Positions 9,082 through 18,800 are shown, counted from the stretch's first letter. The stretch is 64,000 nt of DNA from CAVPWP01 sp963709395 (GCA_963709395.1 CAVPWP010000015.1:34298-98297), one strand, 5' to 3'. Notes: generated by a model not told the origin, from the letters alone. Made by a program: numbers and translations.

Positions 9082-10097
9082 TCGTGCGGCTCGCCCTCGT
9101 CCTCGCGTTCCTGCTGTGCGCCCTCGCGCCCGGTCGCGTGGCGGCCCATGCGCTCGAGCCCGGCTTCCTCGAGCTTCAGCCGCTCGGCGGCGCGGACTGG
9201 CGCGTGACCTGGCGCAAGCCGCAGGTGAACGGCGCGCCCATGGCGATCGACGCAATGCTCCCGGACACCTGCACGCCGCGTCGGGGACCGCCCCCCACCT
9301 TCGACGGCCGCGCCTTCCTGTCGGGCTGGATTGCCACCTGCGAGGGCGGGCTCTCGGGCGGCGAGATCCGGATCGAGGGGCTCGAGAGGACCCGGACCGA
9401 CGTGCTCGTCCGCTACGCGCTCGACGGCAGCAGCGCCCCCGAGGCCATGCGCCTGACCGCCGCCACGCCCGCCTTCACCGTGCCCGAGGACCCGGGCGCC
9501 TTCGGCGTCTTCACGAGCTACTTCTCGCTCGGCGTCGACCATATCCTCAAGGGGATCGACCACCTCCTCTTCGTGCTGATGCTCCTTCTTCTGATCCGCG
9601 ACTGGCGCACGCTTCTCGGCGCCGTCACCGCCTTCACCGTCGCGCATAGCCTGTCGCTCGGCGCCGCGAGCCTTGGCTGGATCGTCGTGCCCGCGCCGCC
9701 CGTTGAGGCGATCGTCGCGCTCTCCATCGCCTTCCTCGCGTCCGAGCTCCTGCATCCGCCCGGCGAGGAGAAGCGCCTGACCGAACGCTACCCCTGGGCG
9801 GTGGCCTTCGCCTTCGGGCTCCTCCACGGGCTCGGCTTCGCGCGCGCGCTTCTCGAGGTGGGTCTGCCGCAAGGCGACGTGCCGCTCGCGCTCCTCGCCT
9901 TCAACCTCGGCGTCGAGGCGGGACAGCTGCTCTTCATCGCCGTGGTCATCGCCCTCGGGGTCGCGCTCGCACGGCTCTATCCGGCGGCCCGGGCGCAACT
10001 CGTGCCGGGCGCGCGCGGGCTTCGGGCCTTGGCCTACGGGGTCGGGTCGCTCGCCGCCTTCTGGGTGGTCGAGCGGGTCGCGGGGTTCGTCGCATGA
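9078..10097 (+). CDS. HupE/UreJ-family protein with periplasmic domain
   Basis: 339 residues. A signal peptide ends GRVAAHALEP, then an extracytoplasmic beta-rich region with a cysteine pair (DTCTPRR and ATCEGG) reaches to about residue 135. Then comes the HupE/UreJ_2 membrane domain beginning FSLGVDHILKGIDHLLFVL, with His motifs TVAHSLSL and LLHGLGFA. Translation is coupled to the PPIase upstream and the membrane protein downstream through ATGA overlaps. Likely metal uptake or metal sensing at the inner membrane; metal specificity is unknown. Confidence 0.87.
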   Translation: MIVRLALVLAFLLCALAPGRVAAHALEPGFLELQPLGGADWRVTWRKPQVNGAPMAIDAMLPDTCTPRRGPPPTFDGRAFLSGWIATCEGGLSGGEIRIEGLERTRTDVLVRYALDGSSAPEAMRLTAATPAFTVPEDPGAFGVFTSYFSLGVDHILKGIDHLLFVLMLLLLIRDWRTLLGAVTAFTVAHSLSLGAASLGWIVVPAPPVEAIVALSIAFLASELLHPPGEEKRLTERYPWAVAFAFGLLHGLGFARALLEVGLPQGDVPLALLAFNLGVEAGQLLFIAVVIALGVALARLYPAARAQLVPGARGLRALAYGVGSLAAFWVVERVAGFVA

Positions 10098-10741
10098 GAC
10101 TGCTGCCCCTCACCCTCCTCCTCGCCGCCGTGCCCGGCCCCGTCCTCGCCCACGACGCCTTCGGCGATCTCGGGCCGTTCTACGCGAGCCTCCTGCACCC
10201 GCTGGCCGACCCGATCCAGGCCGCGCTCGTCCTCGGCACCGCGGCCTTCCTCGCGGGGAGGTCGCTCGACACGGTGCGCGTCGCGCTGCCCGTCTTCATG
10301 GCCGCCGCCGCCCTGTCGCATCTGCTTATCTCGTGGCGGTTCGGCATCGTTGCGCCCCCGATCGTGGCTGCGGCCGGCGCGGTCGCGGTCGGCGGCGCCG
10401 CGACGCTCCCCGACCGGCGGACAAGGCCCTACGCGGGTGTCCTGCTCGTCGCGGCGACAGGCGCTCTGGTCGGCCTCGCGCCAGACCGCCCGCCTGCCAC
10501 CGGCGCCCTCCAGACCATCCTTGGAACCGTGCTCGGGATCGCGGCTATCACGACGCTCGCCTGGGCCGCGCTCGATGCGCTCGCCCGGCGCGTCTCGGGG
10601 CTCGCCCCCGCCGTTGCCGGGTCCTGGGTGGCCGCCGTGGGCCTTCTGGCCGGCGCCTTCGCTCTCCAGCCCGCGGATGTCGACGCCGCGAGGCTGGACG
10701 CGACCCTCCGCGCGACACCACAAGACGGGAGCGACCGATGA
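10094..10741 (+). CDS. HupE-like integral membrane protein
   Basis: 215 residues with a signal-like first helix (GPVLAHDAFGD), then FYASLLHPLADPIQAAL, which resembles the conserved HupE histidine region, and five or six further helices. It overlaps both neighbours by four bases, so it is translated as part of the same operon. It probably forms a third permease component. It is more divergent than the two other HupE proteins here, so the family call is tentative. Confidence 0.7.
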   Translation: MRLLPLTLLLAAVPGPVLAHDAFGDLGPFYASLLHPLADPIQAALVLGTAAFLAGRSLDTVRVALPVFMAAAALSHLLISWRFGIVAPPIVAAAGAVAVGGAATLPDRRTRPYAGVLLVAATGALVGLAPDRPPATGALQTILGTVLGIAAITTLAWAALDALARRVSGLAPAVAGSWVAAVGLLAGAFALQPADVDAARLDATLRATPQDGSDR

Positions 10742-11200
10742 ACCTTCTCGCCAGATTCCGCGCCGCCACGCTCGCGGGCCTCCTCATCCTGCCCGCGCCC
10801 GACCGGCTCGCCGCCTGCGCTTTCCACACCGCGCTCCCCCGAGGCGACTGTGTCCCATAAGACTGCCGGCCCACCCTGGTGATTGCCGCGCGGCCTGCGG
10901 AGGACAATCCGTTTCACTTCGAGCCCGTGGCGATCCTGAAAGGCGAGCGCTCCGCGAGCCGCCCGCCCCATCTCGTCGACAGCACGACGCGGGCGCGGCT
11001 CGCGCGGAATCCCAACCCCGCGCTGGGCGGTCGACGACGCCTTCCGCTTCGGCGTGCCGATCCCGGATGGCGCCGAGACGACCGGCGAGGCGCGCTTATG
11101 CCTCGCCGAACTGGGACACGCCGGCGGAGTGTTGCAGGCCTTGCGGTCCATGAGCAGACAAGGATTGGGGCCGGCGGTATCTGAACCGCAGGCGTGCCCT
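10738..11200 (+). pseudogene. decayed last gene of the DUF3604-HupE operon
   Basis: An ATG overlapping the previous stop (ATGA) opens a frame with a signal sequence (MNLLARFRAATLAGLLILPA, then ACAFHTALP), but it stops after 40 codons. Coding-like sequence resumes in other frames: LVIAARPAEDNPFHFEPVAI from about 10876, then AVDDAFRFGVPIPDGAE and CLAELGHAGG from about 11030. At least two indels separate the pieces. It looks like a small exported protein whose coupling to the operon is preserved while the body has been lost. Family not recognised. Confidence 0.6.
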
Positions 11201-11215
11201 CTTCCGCTTCGGCAT

Positions 11216-12766
11216 TCAGGGCGGCGGCGGCAGCCTGCCTCGCTCCTGAAGGAGGCGGAGGAGATCGATGATCGCCTGCGGGCTCACGTCGATGGAGCCG
11301 GCGAGCACGACGCCGACACCGCCTTCTCCGAGCTCGGTCGGCCCGCCGGCGCTGAATTCGGGATCGAGGACCGCAACCTCGGGCGGCAGGGCGGGACAGA
11401 CGGCGGTCTCCTCGAGGTAGAGCCGGACGGCGTCGAGAAGGAGGGTGCGCGCGGCTTCGATGCGGCCGCTGCCGGTTTCGAGCTGGGCGAACGCGCCCGG
11501 CGGGTCGCGCCTGAGATCGAGAAGACGGAAGACGACGCAGCCCTCGACCAGTTCGGCTGACAGATCAGCCCGCACCCCCAGCTCTTCCGTCTTGAGAAGT
11601 TCGCCTCTTTCCCACGACCCCGGTCCCGTCCGCTCGCAGTCGAAGCTATCGACGGTGAGAGCGCCCGTGGCGACGATGGTCGATCCTGTGACTTCGGTCT
11701 TGAGGCTGCGCAGCGTGACCCGGCCGCCGCAGATGTCGAGCGGCACCTTCCCTTCGGTAAGGTCTGGGAGCCGTCGCTGCAATTCCCGAAGATCGAGCGT
11801 CGCATCGACCGCGATGCGGGTCGGGGTCACGGCCGACAACCGGACATCCGCGGCGTAGGGGATGTCCGCCCCGTTCGCTGCGAGCGAACCGTCGAGGCGG
11901 AAGGCCGGGCTGTCGGTCTCATCCGTCGCCCCCGCGGCCCCCCGCAATTCGGCGCCGACGAGCGACAGGAGGGCCACCAGGTTCCCGGCCGCGATGTCGA
12001 CCGAGCCGGCGAGCGCCGCCCCTACGCCCCCAGCCGCGATCTCGCTCAGGTCGGCGGTGACGAAATCCGGATCGAGAAGGTCCAGCGCCTCGGGGAGGTC
12101 CGGGCAGACCGGGTTCTCGGCGAGGGTGGCGCGCGCCTGTTCAAGAATCGCCGAGCGCGCCCGTTCGGTCACGCCGAAGAGCGTGGCGAGCCCGCCCAGC
12201 AGACCACGGGGAGCGAGATCGAGATCCGTCAGGTGAAAGGCGATGCAGTCGCCGATCCTGCTCATGCCGACGGTTGCCTCGAGGTCGATGGTCGGTGTGA
12301 CAAGCTGAGCGCCGCGGCGCTCATCCGCCGTCCCGCGATCACGGCACCGGTAGAGGCGCGCGTCGGCGCTGGCCGTCGCCCGGATCTCGTCGGTCACCGC
12401 CTCGGCGCCCAGAAAGCGCAGATCGACGCCGAGGCCGCAGGACGGCTCGATCGAACCGGAAAGCAGCTCCGGCAGCGCCTGCTGCAGCTCGCGCAGGTCG
12501 AGGAGGGCTTTGGCCGAAAGCCGGGTCTCAGTCTCCGGCTGAAGCCCGAGGTACACCGTCACCGGAACGTCCTGCCCTCTGGCGGGAATGGTCTCGTGGA
12601 TGCGGAAGGCCACATCTCCGGCATGGCTCGCAGGCTCCACCGGGATCGACGGGTCCACGGCATATCCCTCGCCGTCCTTCTTCCCGGGGCCGTCACACCC
12701 CGCGAGCGCGACGACCGCGGCGACAAGAGCCGCGGCAAACGCAAATGCATGCCCGTTTCTGTTCAC
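11216..12766 (-). CDS. large lipoprotein with internal duplication
   Basis: About 516 residues from a GTG start preceded by gaggttgggg. The signal peptide ends in lipobox LAGC. Two homologous halves follow: the first carries LDLRELQQALPELLSGSIE and C-GLGVDLRFLGAEAV, the second LDLRELQRRLPDLTEGKVP and CGGRVTLRSLKTEV. Both continue to a cysteine-containing CPDLPEALDLLDPDF or CPALPPEVAVLDPEF segment and a GGVG..LAGSID motif. The halves suggest an ancient tandem duplication of a roughly 230-residue beta-rich domain, perhaps two lobes binding lipid or polymer. It ends in polyproline and is convergent with the DUF3604-HupE operon. Function unknown. Confidence 0.8.
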   Translation of the reverse strand: MNRNGHAFAFAAALVAAVVALAGCDGPGKKDGEGYAVDPSIPVEPASHAGDVAFRIHETIPARGQDVPVTVYLGLQPETETRLSAKALLDLRELQQALPELLSGSIEPSCGLGVDLRFLGAEAVTDEIRATASADARLYRCRDRGTADERRGAQLVTPTIDLEATVGMSRIGDCIAFHLTDLDLAPRGLLGGLATLFGVTERARSAILEQARATLAENPVCPDLPEALDLLDPDFVTADLSEIAAGGVGAALAGSVDIAAGNLVALLSLVGAELRGAAGATDETDSPAFRLDGSLAANGADIPYAADVRLSAVTPTRIAVDATLDLRELQRRLPDLTEGKVPLDICGGRVTLRSLKTEVTGSTIVATGALTVDSFDCERTGPGSWERGELLKTEELGVRADLSAELVEGCVVFRLLDLRRDPPGAFAQLETGSGRIEAARTLLLDAVRLYLEETAVCPALPPEVAVLDPEFSAGGPTELGEGGVGVVLAGSIDVSPQAIIDLLRLLQERGRLPPPP

Positions 12767-12999
12767 TGGCCCCAACCTCGCTCCGGCAGGCAGTCACCGT
12801 CCTGAGCATCTTGCCACATGGCGGAGGGGATTGAAGGGAAACCAGCCTGTGCGCGGGATGTTTTCTGTCGTCGCGCGATTGGTTCGGTCGGCGACGGATG
12901 TCCGCACTCTTCCATGCATGATGCCGCGGTGGCAGCCCCGACCGGTCAGCGGATTGCCGTCGCATCGAGCGAGCCGCCGCTCCTCCGAGAAGCTCCCGC

Positions 13000-14290
13000 C
13001 TACCCCGGCTCGCCCTGCGCCGACGGGGAGATCCGCCGGAGTACGGCGGGATAGTCCGGCGGAAATCTCCACACCGCCGCGCCGGGGGATCGCACCAGAC
13101 CACGCGCGCCGGGGTCCCGGTCCGTGAGGAGCGACAGGAACAGGTCGCTGCTGGCCCAGGGCGAGGATTGAAAGTACCAGTGCCCGTTGCCTGCATTCGC
13201 CGCTTCCGCGTCGGTCACATCGATGATGTGGAGGTCGTCCAGTTCGGCCAATCTCGATTGAACGGCAGGATCGACCCTGCCGTCGGCCGTAGCCTCGCCA
13301 AGGCGTTCCCGCCCGAAAACCAATCTTGACATGGCAAGCGCAGCGTCGGTCTGCGACTGATAGAGCGTCACGTCGTCGACCGCGTCGAGGAGACCATCCT
13401 CGATCGCCTGCAGAAAGAACGCGCGATCCAGATCGCTGCTGATAAGGATCAGCTTTCCCATGCGCGGCTTGGGATCAGCCTGCAAGGCGATCTGGTATGC
13501 GGTCTCGAAGGCAAGCCTCGATCCCGCGCTGTAGCCGATAAGGTGGATTCGCCGCGCCCGCGTGTTGTCCGAGAGGTATTCGATCAGGGATCTCAGATTG
13601 CGCCGGGTCGCCATGGCGGACTCCTGGTCCCGGAAGTAGGCAAGGCGGCTGGGGGTCGCCGTCCAGTTGTAGCTGATGAAGGCGCCCTGATAGCCGAGGA
13701 AGTGCTGCAGTTCCTTCGATACGAGCGTCGAATAGTCGAAATCGACGTTGTAGCCATGGGTGTAGATGAAGATGTCCTTGTTCCGGCTGCCCGCGAGCTG
13801 CGCATCGACCTGCGCGGCAAATCTGCGGCCAGCGGACTGCATCTCCTGATCCGAAGGCGGATCCTCCATGTAGTCCGTCACGCTGAACGGCATGACGCCG
13901 GTCTCCTCGACGCGTGACAGACGCAGCGAATAGGTGTCGTTTCGGTCAGCGGTGAGGGTGATCCGCTGAAGATCGCTCCAGCCGCTCAACGGGAGGATCG
14001 ACATCCACTCTCGCAGTCCCGGTGCGCAAGAGGTGGCCGCGTTCGTTGTTGTAGAATGCTTGGGGATCGTCGGGTTCGGCGGGCATCCGATCCGTCGCAT
14101 AGAAGAGCAGCGCCCGCTCCGCCACGTTGGCGTCAGTCACGTCGACGAATGGGTCGAGGCCGCCATCGGTATAGATCGTCGGCGCGGGCATGAGGTCGAT
14201 TTCATCGTAGAGGTTGGGGCCGCAGGCGGAGGCGAGACAGAGCGTGATTGCGCTTAACAGCCGGGACGTGTTCATTCTCAGTGTTTGCAT
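13000..14290 (-). pseudogene. DUF900-type alpha/beta hydrolase lipoprotein, frameshifted
   Basis: The first part (from ATG 14290 after gggaga) encodes a lipoprotein-like signal (CLASAC), then LFYATDR and FYNNERGHLLRTGTARV, typical of the DUF900 N-terminus. The frame then shifts near 13990-14005. The second frame supplies LSGWSDLQRITL, FIYTHGYNVDFD and the nucleophile elbow LIGYSAGS, and continues to about residue 429. Joined, they make one complete exported hydrolase of normal length. A single extra base explains the break. Substrate is unknown; a paralogue follows upstream at 14648-15706. Confidence 0.8.
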
Positions 14291-14647
14291 GCCGTCTCCC
14301 TATGATCCGGTTGTTAGCTTACATCTCGCTCGGTGCATTCATCGCACGGGGTCTGGCGCGAGGTAACCCCGTTGGCCCGGAAGACCGGTCCGGGACGCCC
14401 TTCACCCTTCATCGAAAGACAGGTCTGAATGACAGCATCGCTAAAGGTCCGTTGAGGGCGATCTGCAGGAACTACATTGCAAACTTCTGAGGCGGTTTTG
14501 GCCTGATGGAGTCATTCAACACAATCTGCGGTTTGCCGACCTTCACCCCGAGATGGGCAAGGCCCGAAATGCGCACGAAGGGGAAACACCGACGCGGCTG
14601 AAGTGAGAAATGCCCTATCGTGGCATAGTGGTCTGCTCACCAAGCGA
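14291..14647. other. intergenic stretch without recognised gene
   Basis: About 350 bases between the two DUF900-type genes. No coding pattern or repeat was recognised. Promoter elements for the minus-strand gene starting at 14290 probably lie here. Confidence 0.4.
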
Positions 14648-15706
14648 TCAGTCGGAGCCGTTCTGTCGCATAACCCAGATGTTAGACCCCGTCCGTACGA
14701 GATTGGGCCGTTCATCCGCGTGAAGGCCTTCGTTCAGCAGCCGGTCGAGGTCTCGGCCCACGTCCGCGCTGTAGATGTGATAGAGATGGCCGGTGGGGCT
14801 ATCGTTGGGAAGTTCGCTGAGGTCGATCACTTCGACACCTGACAGGGTCGACACATCGTTACCGGCCTCTCCCAGCCTGGGGTAGCCATGCACCTGTGCG
14901 GAGAGCGCAAGGGGACGATCGCCAGACGTGACGTAGACCGTGATGTTCTCCGCAATCGGCGCAATGCGCGGGAGGATTCGCTGGAAGATGCCGAAATCCA
15001 TGTCCGGGGCCAGAAGAACGATTTCGTCCAGGCGGATATCTGGATTCCGGTTCGCCACTTCGTAGAGGGCGAGAACCACACCCCGTGCGCCCAGACTGTG
15101 TCCGGCAACATCGACCACACCGCTTCCAAATCTTCGTTCCATTTCGATGATCGCGTCGGCGATATCAGGCACACTCCAGTACAGATCAGCCTCGTCATGG
15201 GTGTAGGACGCCAGCGACCCGTCCGACGGCCAGCTGAACCAGAGAAAGCGACCCTCGAGGCGGGCGTTTTCCCGGAGCAAGGAAGCGCGGCGGCAGCCCT
15301 TCTCGAAACTGATGTAATAACCATGCAGATAGATAACCGGCCCGCTGGCCCCCGCTGTGGCCGTGATCGTATCCATGACGTCCGGAGGGTTCATGATCGT
15401 GACGCGATCCACCCGGAAGAACTCTTCCTGGATGAACGCGGGTACCGAGTCCGCCAACGGCGACAGGCCGCCCAGGTCCAGCTCGCGGACTTCGCACAGG
15501 CCTGCGCTGAGACTGCCACGTTCCTCGCCGAAAACCTCCGACGGGTCCGGCGATCCAGTCCGGTTGCGCAAAGTGAGGAACGGCACTTCGCGGTCTACCA
15601 GGTCTGGCTGCGCGGCGACCGGCAATGGCTTGGTCAACGTTGCCAAGGCGATGATGACAACCACTCCGATGAGATTCAGGAGCCTGAAGATACAAGATCG
15701 CGCCAT
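14648..15706 (-). CDS. exported DUF900-type alpha/beta hydrolase
   Basis: About 352 residues from ATG 15706, chosen because gagagac precedes it and a hydrophobic export signal follows (LIGVVVIIALATLTKPLPVAA). The fold is marked by VIYLHGYYISF, the GHSLGARG nucleophile elbow and LDEIVLLAPDMDFG around the acid residue. A histidine near the C-terminal GHLYHIYS is a candidate for the catalytic base. It resembles the frameshifted neighbour at 13000-14290 in architecture. Probably a periplasmic esterase or lipase-like enzyme; substrate unknown. Confidence 0.78.
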   Translation of the reverse strand: MARSCIFRLLNLIGVVVIIALATLTKPLPVAAQPDLVDREVPFLTLRNRTGSPDPSEVFGEERGSLSAGLCEVRELDLGGLSPLADSVPAFIQEEFFRVDRVTIMNPPDVMDTITATAGASGPVIYLHGYYISFEKGCRRASLLRENARLEGRFLWFSWPSDGSLASYTHDEADLYWSVPDIADAIIEMERRFGSGVVDVAGHSLGARGVVLALYEVANRNPDIRLDEIVLLAPDMDFGIFQRILPRIAPIAENITVYVTSGDRPLALSAQVHGYPRLGEAGNDVSTLSGVEVIDLSELPNDSPTGHLYHIYSADVGRDLDRLLNEGLHADERPNLVRTGSNIWVMRQNGSD

Positions 15707-16343
15707 GTGTCTCTCGTTCTGCTCGAAACGACAGACGTCCCTTCTATCTGCGTACCGCGCAAACTCAAAACGGTTGTCTGCTTTCAAAGGTCTGACCGGA
15801 GAAGACCGGAATCCTCAAACTGGCGAACGGCTGCGCGCATCGACTGTTTCGGATGTCGGCTATGCCGATGCGGCTGAGATCAGAGAGCTCGACTACCGGC
15901 AGTGGGAATGATTCGGCCAAGTATCGTCGCGCGACACTTCGGCTATTCCCTGAATGCCCTTTATGGCTTCCGGACCTTCGCCATGGCGTCATTGGCGACC
16001 TGTAGACGCCGCAGAGCCGCCCTTTACCGGCGTCACGAACCCGGTCCGGACCCTGCCATGAGCGGACTATCAGCCCGCTCGCGAATCCTGTCATGTGATC
16101 TGGTCAGCCGGAACGTTGTCCGGGCAACGCCTTGGCGAGGGTCTTTCTGATCTTGCGACGCCAGAGGCTCGGAGGATTCTCTTGACGTGCTGCCTGCCTA
16201 TTCCTTTGCGAGCTCCGTCGCTGATGCCGCAGGATACTGCTTGGCAGCGCATCTTCGCAGATGCCTGCGTGCGCGCCGGCGGGACCAATGGCATGGCGCG
16301 ACGTGTCCCGGGTCCAGGCTGTTGACTCTTCCCTGACCGGCCT
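15707..16343. other. intergenic region, no gene recognised
   Basis: About 640 bases with several stop-limited frames on both strands but none with a family signature, good ribosome-binding site or consistent codon bias. It separates divergent transcription units (hydrolase to the left, regulator and porin to the right), so promoters for both are expected here. Confidence 0.4.
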
Positions 16344-16880
16344 GTGCAATGGTTCGCCAGAGGAAGGGCAAGGATCTTGAAGGAAACCGCTGGCACTGGC
16401 CCGGACGAGGGACAGATCGAGGCGTTGGAGGCCGCTTTCTTGGCGGCGTATCTCGATACGCAATACCACTACGTCCAGTTTCTGACCGAGCATCTGGCCG
16501 ACTGTGCGGCAGCCTTCGGTGGCGACCTCGACGCAGTTCTGATCATCGCCGTTCTCGGGCAGCGACGTCTCGAAGCGGCCCGCCAGGACCCGGGGCAGGC
16601 CTCGCCCGACCCGGCGCGCATCGCGATGAACGCCGCGCGCATTTCGGACGTTGCGACGATCCCGCGCGAGACGGTCCGTCGCAAGCTGGAATTGATGCGT
16701 CGAAAGGGTTGGGTGGAAAAGCATCCTCGAGCAGGTTGGTACATTGCCGGTCGCACGTCGGAGACACCGGCGCGGGATGCGCTGTCGGATCTCGAGGCGC
16801 GATCTTTCCGCCGATTGGCGCGGCTGCATAAGCGCCTGTCGGAGATCCTCGACCGGGAGGCCCCGCGCGACGCTCCCTGA
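16344..16880 (+). CDS. winged-helix transcriptional regulator
   Basis: About 167-178 residues. The N-terminal half is helical (GQIEALEAAFLAAYLDTQYH). The C-terminal half contains a GntR/MarR-like winged helix with TIPRETVRRKLELMRRKGWV followed by the wing HPRAGWYIAG. The ATG at 16344 has no clear Shine-Dalgarno; a TTG at 16377 preceded by aggaagg nine bases upstream is a good alternative. Its stop is about 100 bases before the outer-membrane protein gene on the same strand, so it may control it. Ligand unknown. Confidence 0.7.
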   Translation: MQWFARGRARILKETAGTGPDEGQIEALEAAFLAAYLDTQYHYVQFLTEHLADCAAAFGGDLDAVLIIAVLGQRRLEAARQDPGQASPDPARIAMNAARISDVATIPRETVRRKLELMRRKGWVEKHPRAGWYIAGRTSETPARDALSDLEARSFRRLARLHKRLSEILDREAPRDAP

Positions 16881-16983
16881 CCGGACAACATGGATGCCCA
16901 ATTTGGGCACCCCAGCCTTTGTCATGTGAGCTTACCTTGGGTTAGGCAACAGGCATTCTGACCAATCGCCGGAAACGCCACCT

Positions 16984-18762
16984 ATGCCCTGCCTCGACAT
17001 GATTCCGTCGTTCAAAAGGATTGCCCGCCAAACGCTCGTGTCGGGATTCGTCGCTGCTGCCGGGCTCTTCGGTGTTCCCAATGAGGGATCGGCGCAGGTA
17101 GGTCTCGCCAACTCGGGGCCGTTCGATCAGCGCGAAATCGCGTCGATCACCATCCGCATCACGAACCCAAGCCCCGACGCTGCCTTCAACCAGAGGATCG
17201 AGGATGCCGTTCGGCGCGGAATCCTGCTTTTCCCGGGCCAGCGCTACTCAAATGACGTGATCTCGCTTGCGCTCGGGCAGGTGCAGCGCCGCAATCCGCA
17301 GATCGCGAACATCGACTTCGAGCCGCTGCCCTCGACCATGGGCGGGGTCGACGTGCAGGTCACCGTGACGCTTGGCGATGGCGTCCAGCCAGCCGGTGGC
17401 CGGGGCATGCTTGCAACGGGCGACCCCGGCGACTTCCCCCTGATCCTCGACAGGAACGGGACGATTCTGAAATTCCGCCTCGATCTTTTCGGGCTGTACT
17501 ACGGCAACAACAACGCGTGGTACGGCCAGCCCGGAGACATGCTCGCCGGGAACCCTTTGGTGCAGGGGACGCCCGCGGGAGAAGGGTGGAGCGACTGGGT
17601 CGAAGGCTATGTCCACTACGGGATCTACGGCATCACCCCGATCACCGAGAACATCTATGCCTACGGTTCGCTGTCAGCCATCACTTCCGGGTCGACCGGA
17701 CAGGAGCTCTTTACCAATGAGACACGGACCTACACCTACTGGGAAGACGCCTACATCGGAATTGTCGGCGGCAATGTCGATGCGCAGGGCAATCGCCTGA
17801 CCTTCAACCTGTCGGCCGGTCGGCAGCGGTTCACACTTTCGAACGCGTTTCTTATCGCCAACACGGCATCGAACGGATGGGACCGTGCCGCCCTTCAGGC
17901 GAACGCACGCTGGGCCTCGGACATGCTGGTCCTGGGAGAGGTCGCCTACAACCAGACGAAGTTCCAGGCCTTCTACGTTGACCCCGACGAATTGCCGATC
18001 CTCGATACCGGGACCAAGATCGCAGGGGTGAACCTCGAGACGACGCCGAGGAACGGGCTGATGTTCGGCGCCTCGTACCTGACGGTGCCCGAATCGACCC
18101 AGACCTACTTCGATCCATCGGGAGGCGTCGCTGGCACACGTGACGGTCTTGAACTCGTGGATGCCCGATTCAGCTGGACGGTGAACCCGCAAGGCATGCC
18201 GGGGCCTTTCTTCGGCGCGGAATATGCCCGCCAGACGAACCGGAACTTCGATATGGACGCCCGCGCGGCCTGGGCCGAGGCCGGGTACAGTTTCGCGGAC
18301 TCCACATGGAGCCCGACGATCAGCTACCGCGTGTCGTATTTCTCGGGCGACGATCCTTCGACCCCGACCTACGAGCGATGGGATCCTCTGCTGTCGGGCG
18401 GTACGGGCGAGCAGTGGGTCCAGGGCGCCAACCATTTCAAGGTCGTGCAGGATTCCAACGTCATCGCCCACCGTATTCAGGGCCGTTTACGGGTCGCCCC
18501 GAAAGTCGAGGTCGTTCCCCAGCTCTGGGCCTTCTACGCTGACTCACTCAACAACATCGGCGGGAACCCGGCGCTGACGTTCCTGACCGACGACGAATAT
18601 GGCTATGAGGCCAACGTGACCGTCAAATGGTTCAAGTCCCGCAACACCTATGTGCACGGGCAGTTGGCCTACACTGTTCCCGGCGAGGCAACGAAGGCGG
18701 CGCTGGGCAATGACGCGGACAACTGGCTGAGTGCTATGCTCTTTGTCCGCTATTCATTCTGA
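16984..18762 (+). CDS. outer-membrane beta-barrel protein with POTRA-like N-terminal domain
   Basis: 592 residues with a signal peptide ending near NEGSAQVG. Residues about 48-135 look like a POTRA domain of the FhaC/TpsB kind (REIASITIRITNPSPDAAFN, later YSNDVISLALGQVQRRNPQ, then VDVQVTVTLGDG). The remainder is a chain of amphipathic strands rich in aromatic residues, ending in VRYSF, the outer-membrane C-terminal signature. It is larger than a general porin and lacks an obvious partner exoprotein nearby, so it could be a substrate-specific channel. Its gene is preceded by a winged-helix regulator. Confidence 0.72.
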   Translation: MPCLDMIPSFKRIARQTLVSGFVAAAGLFGVPNEGSAQVGLANSGPFDQREIASITIRITNPSPDAAFNQRIEDAVRRGILLFPGQRYSNDVISLALGQVQRRNPQIANIDFEPLPSTMGGVDVQVTVTLGDGVQPAGGRGMLATGDPGDFPLILDRNGTILKFRLDLFGLYYGNNNAWYGQPGDMLAGNPLVQGTPAGEGWSDWVEGYVHYGIYGITPITENIYAYGSLSAITSGSTGQELFTNETRTYTYWEDAYIGIVGGNVDAQGNRLTFNLSAGRQRFTLSNAFLIANTASNGWDRAALQANARWASDMLVLGEVAYNQTKFQAFYVDPDELPILDTGTKIAGVNLETTPRNGLMFGASYLTVPESTQTYFDPSGGVAGTRDGLELVDARFSWTVNPQGMPGPFFGAEYARQTNRNFDMDARAAWAEAGYSFADSTWSPTISYRVSYFSGDDPSTPTYERWDPLLSGGTGEQWVQGANHFKVVQDSNVIAHRIQGRLRVAPKVEVVPQLWAFYADSLNNIGGNPALTFLTDDEYGYEANVTVKWFKSRNTYVHGQLAYTVPGEATKAALGNDADNWLSAMLFVRYSF

Positions 18763-18800
18763 GCAGGGTCGCCATGTACGGGCGCAGCATTTCCAAACGC

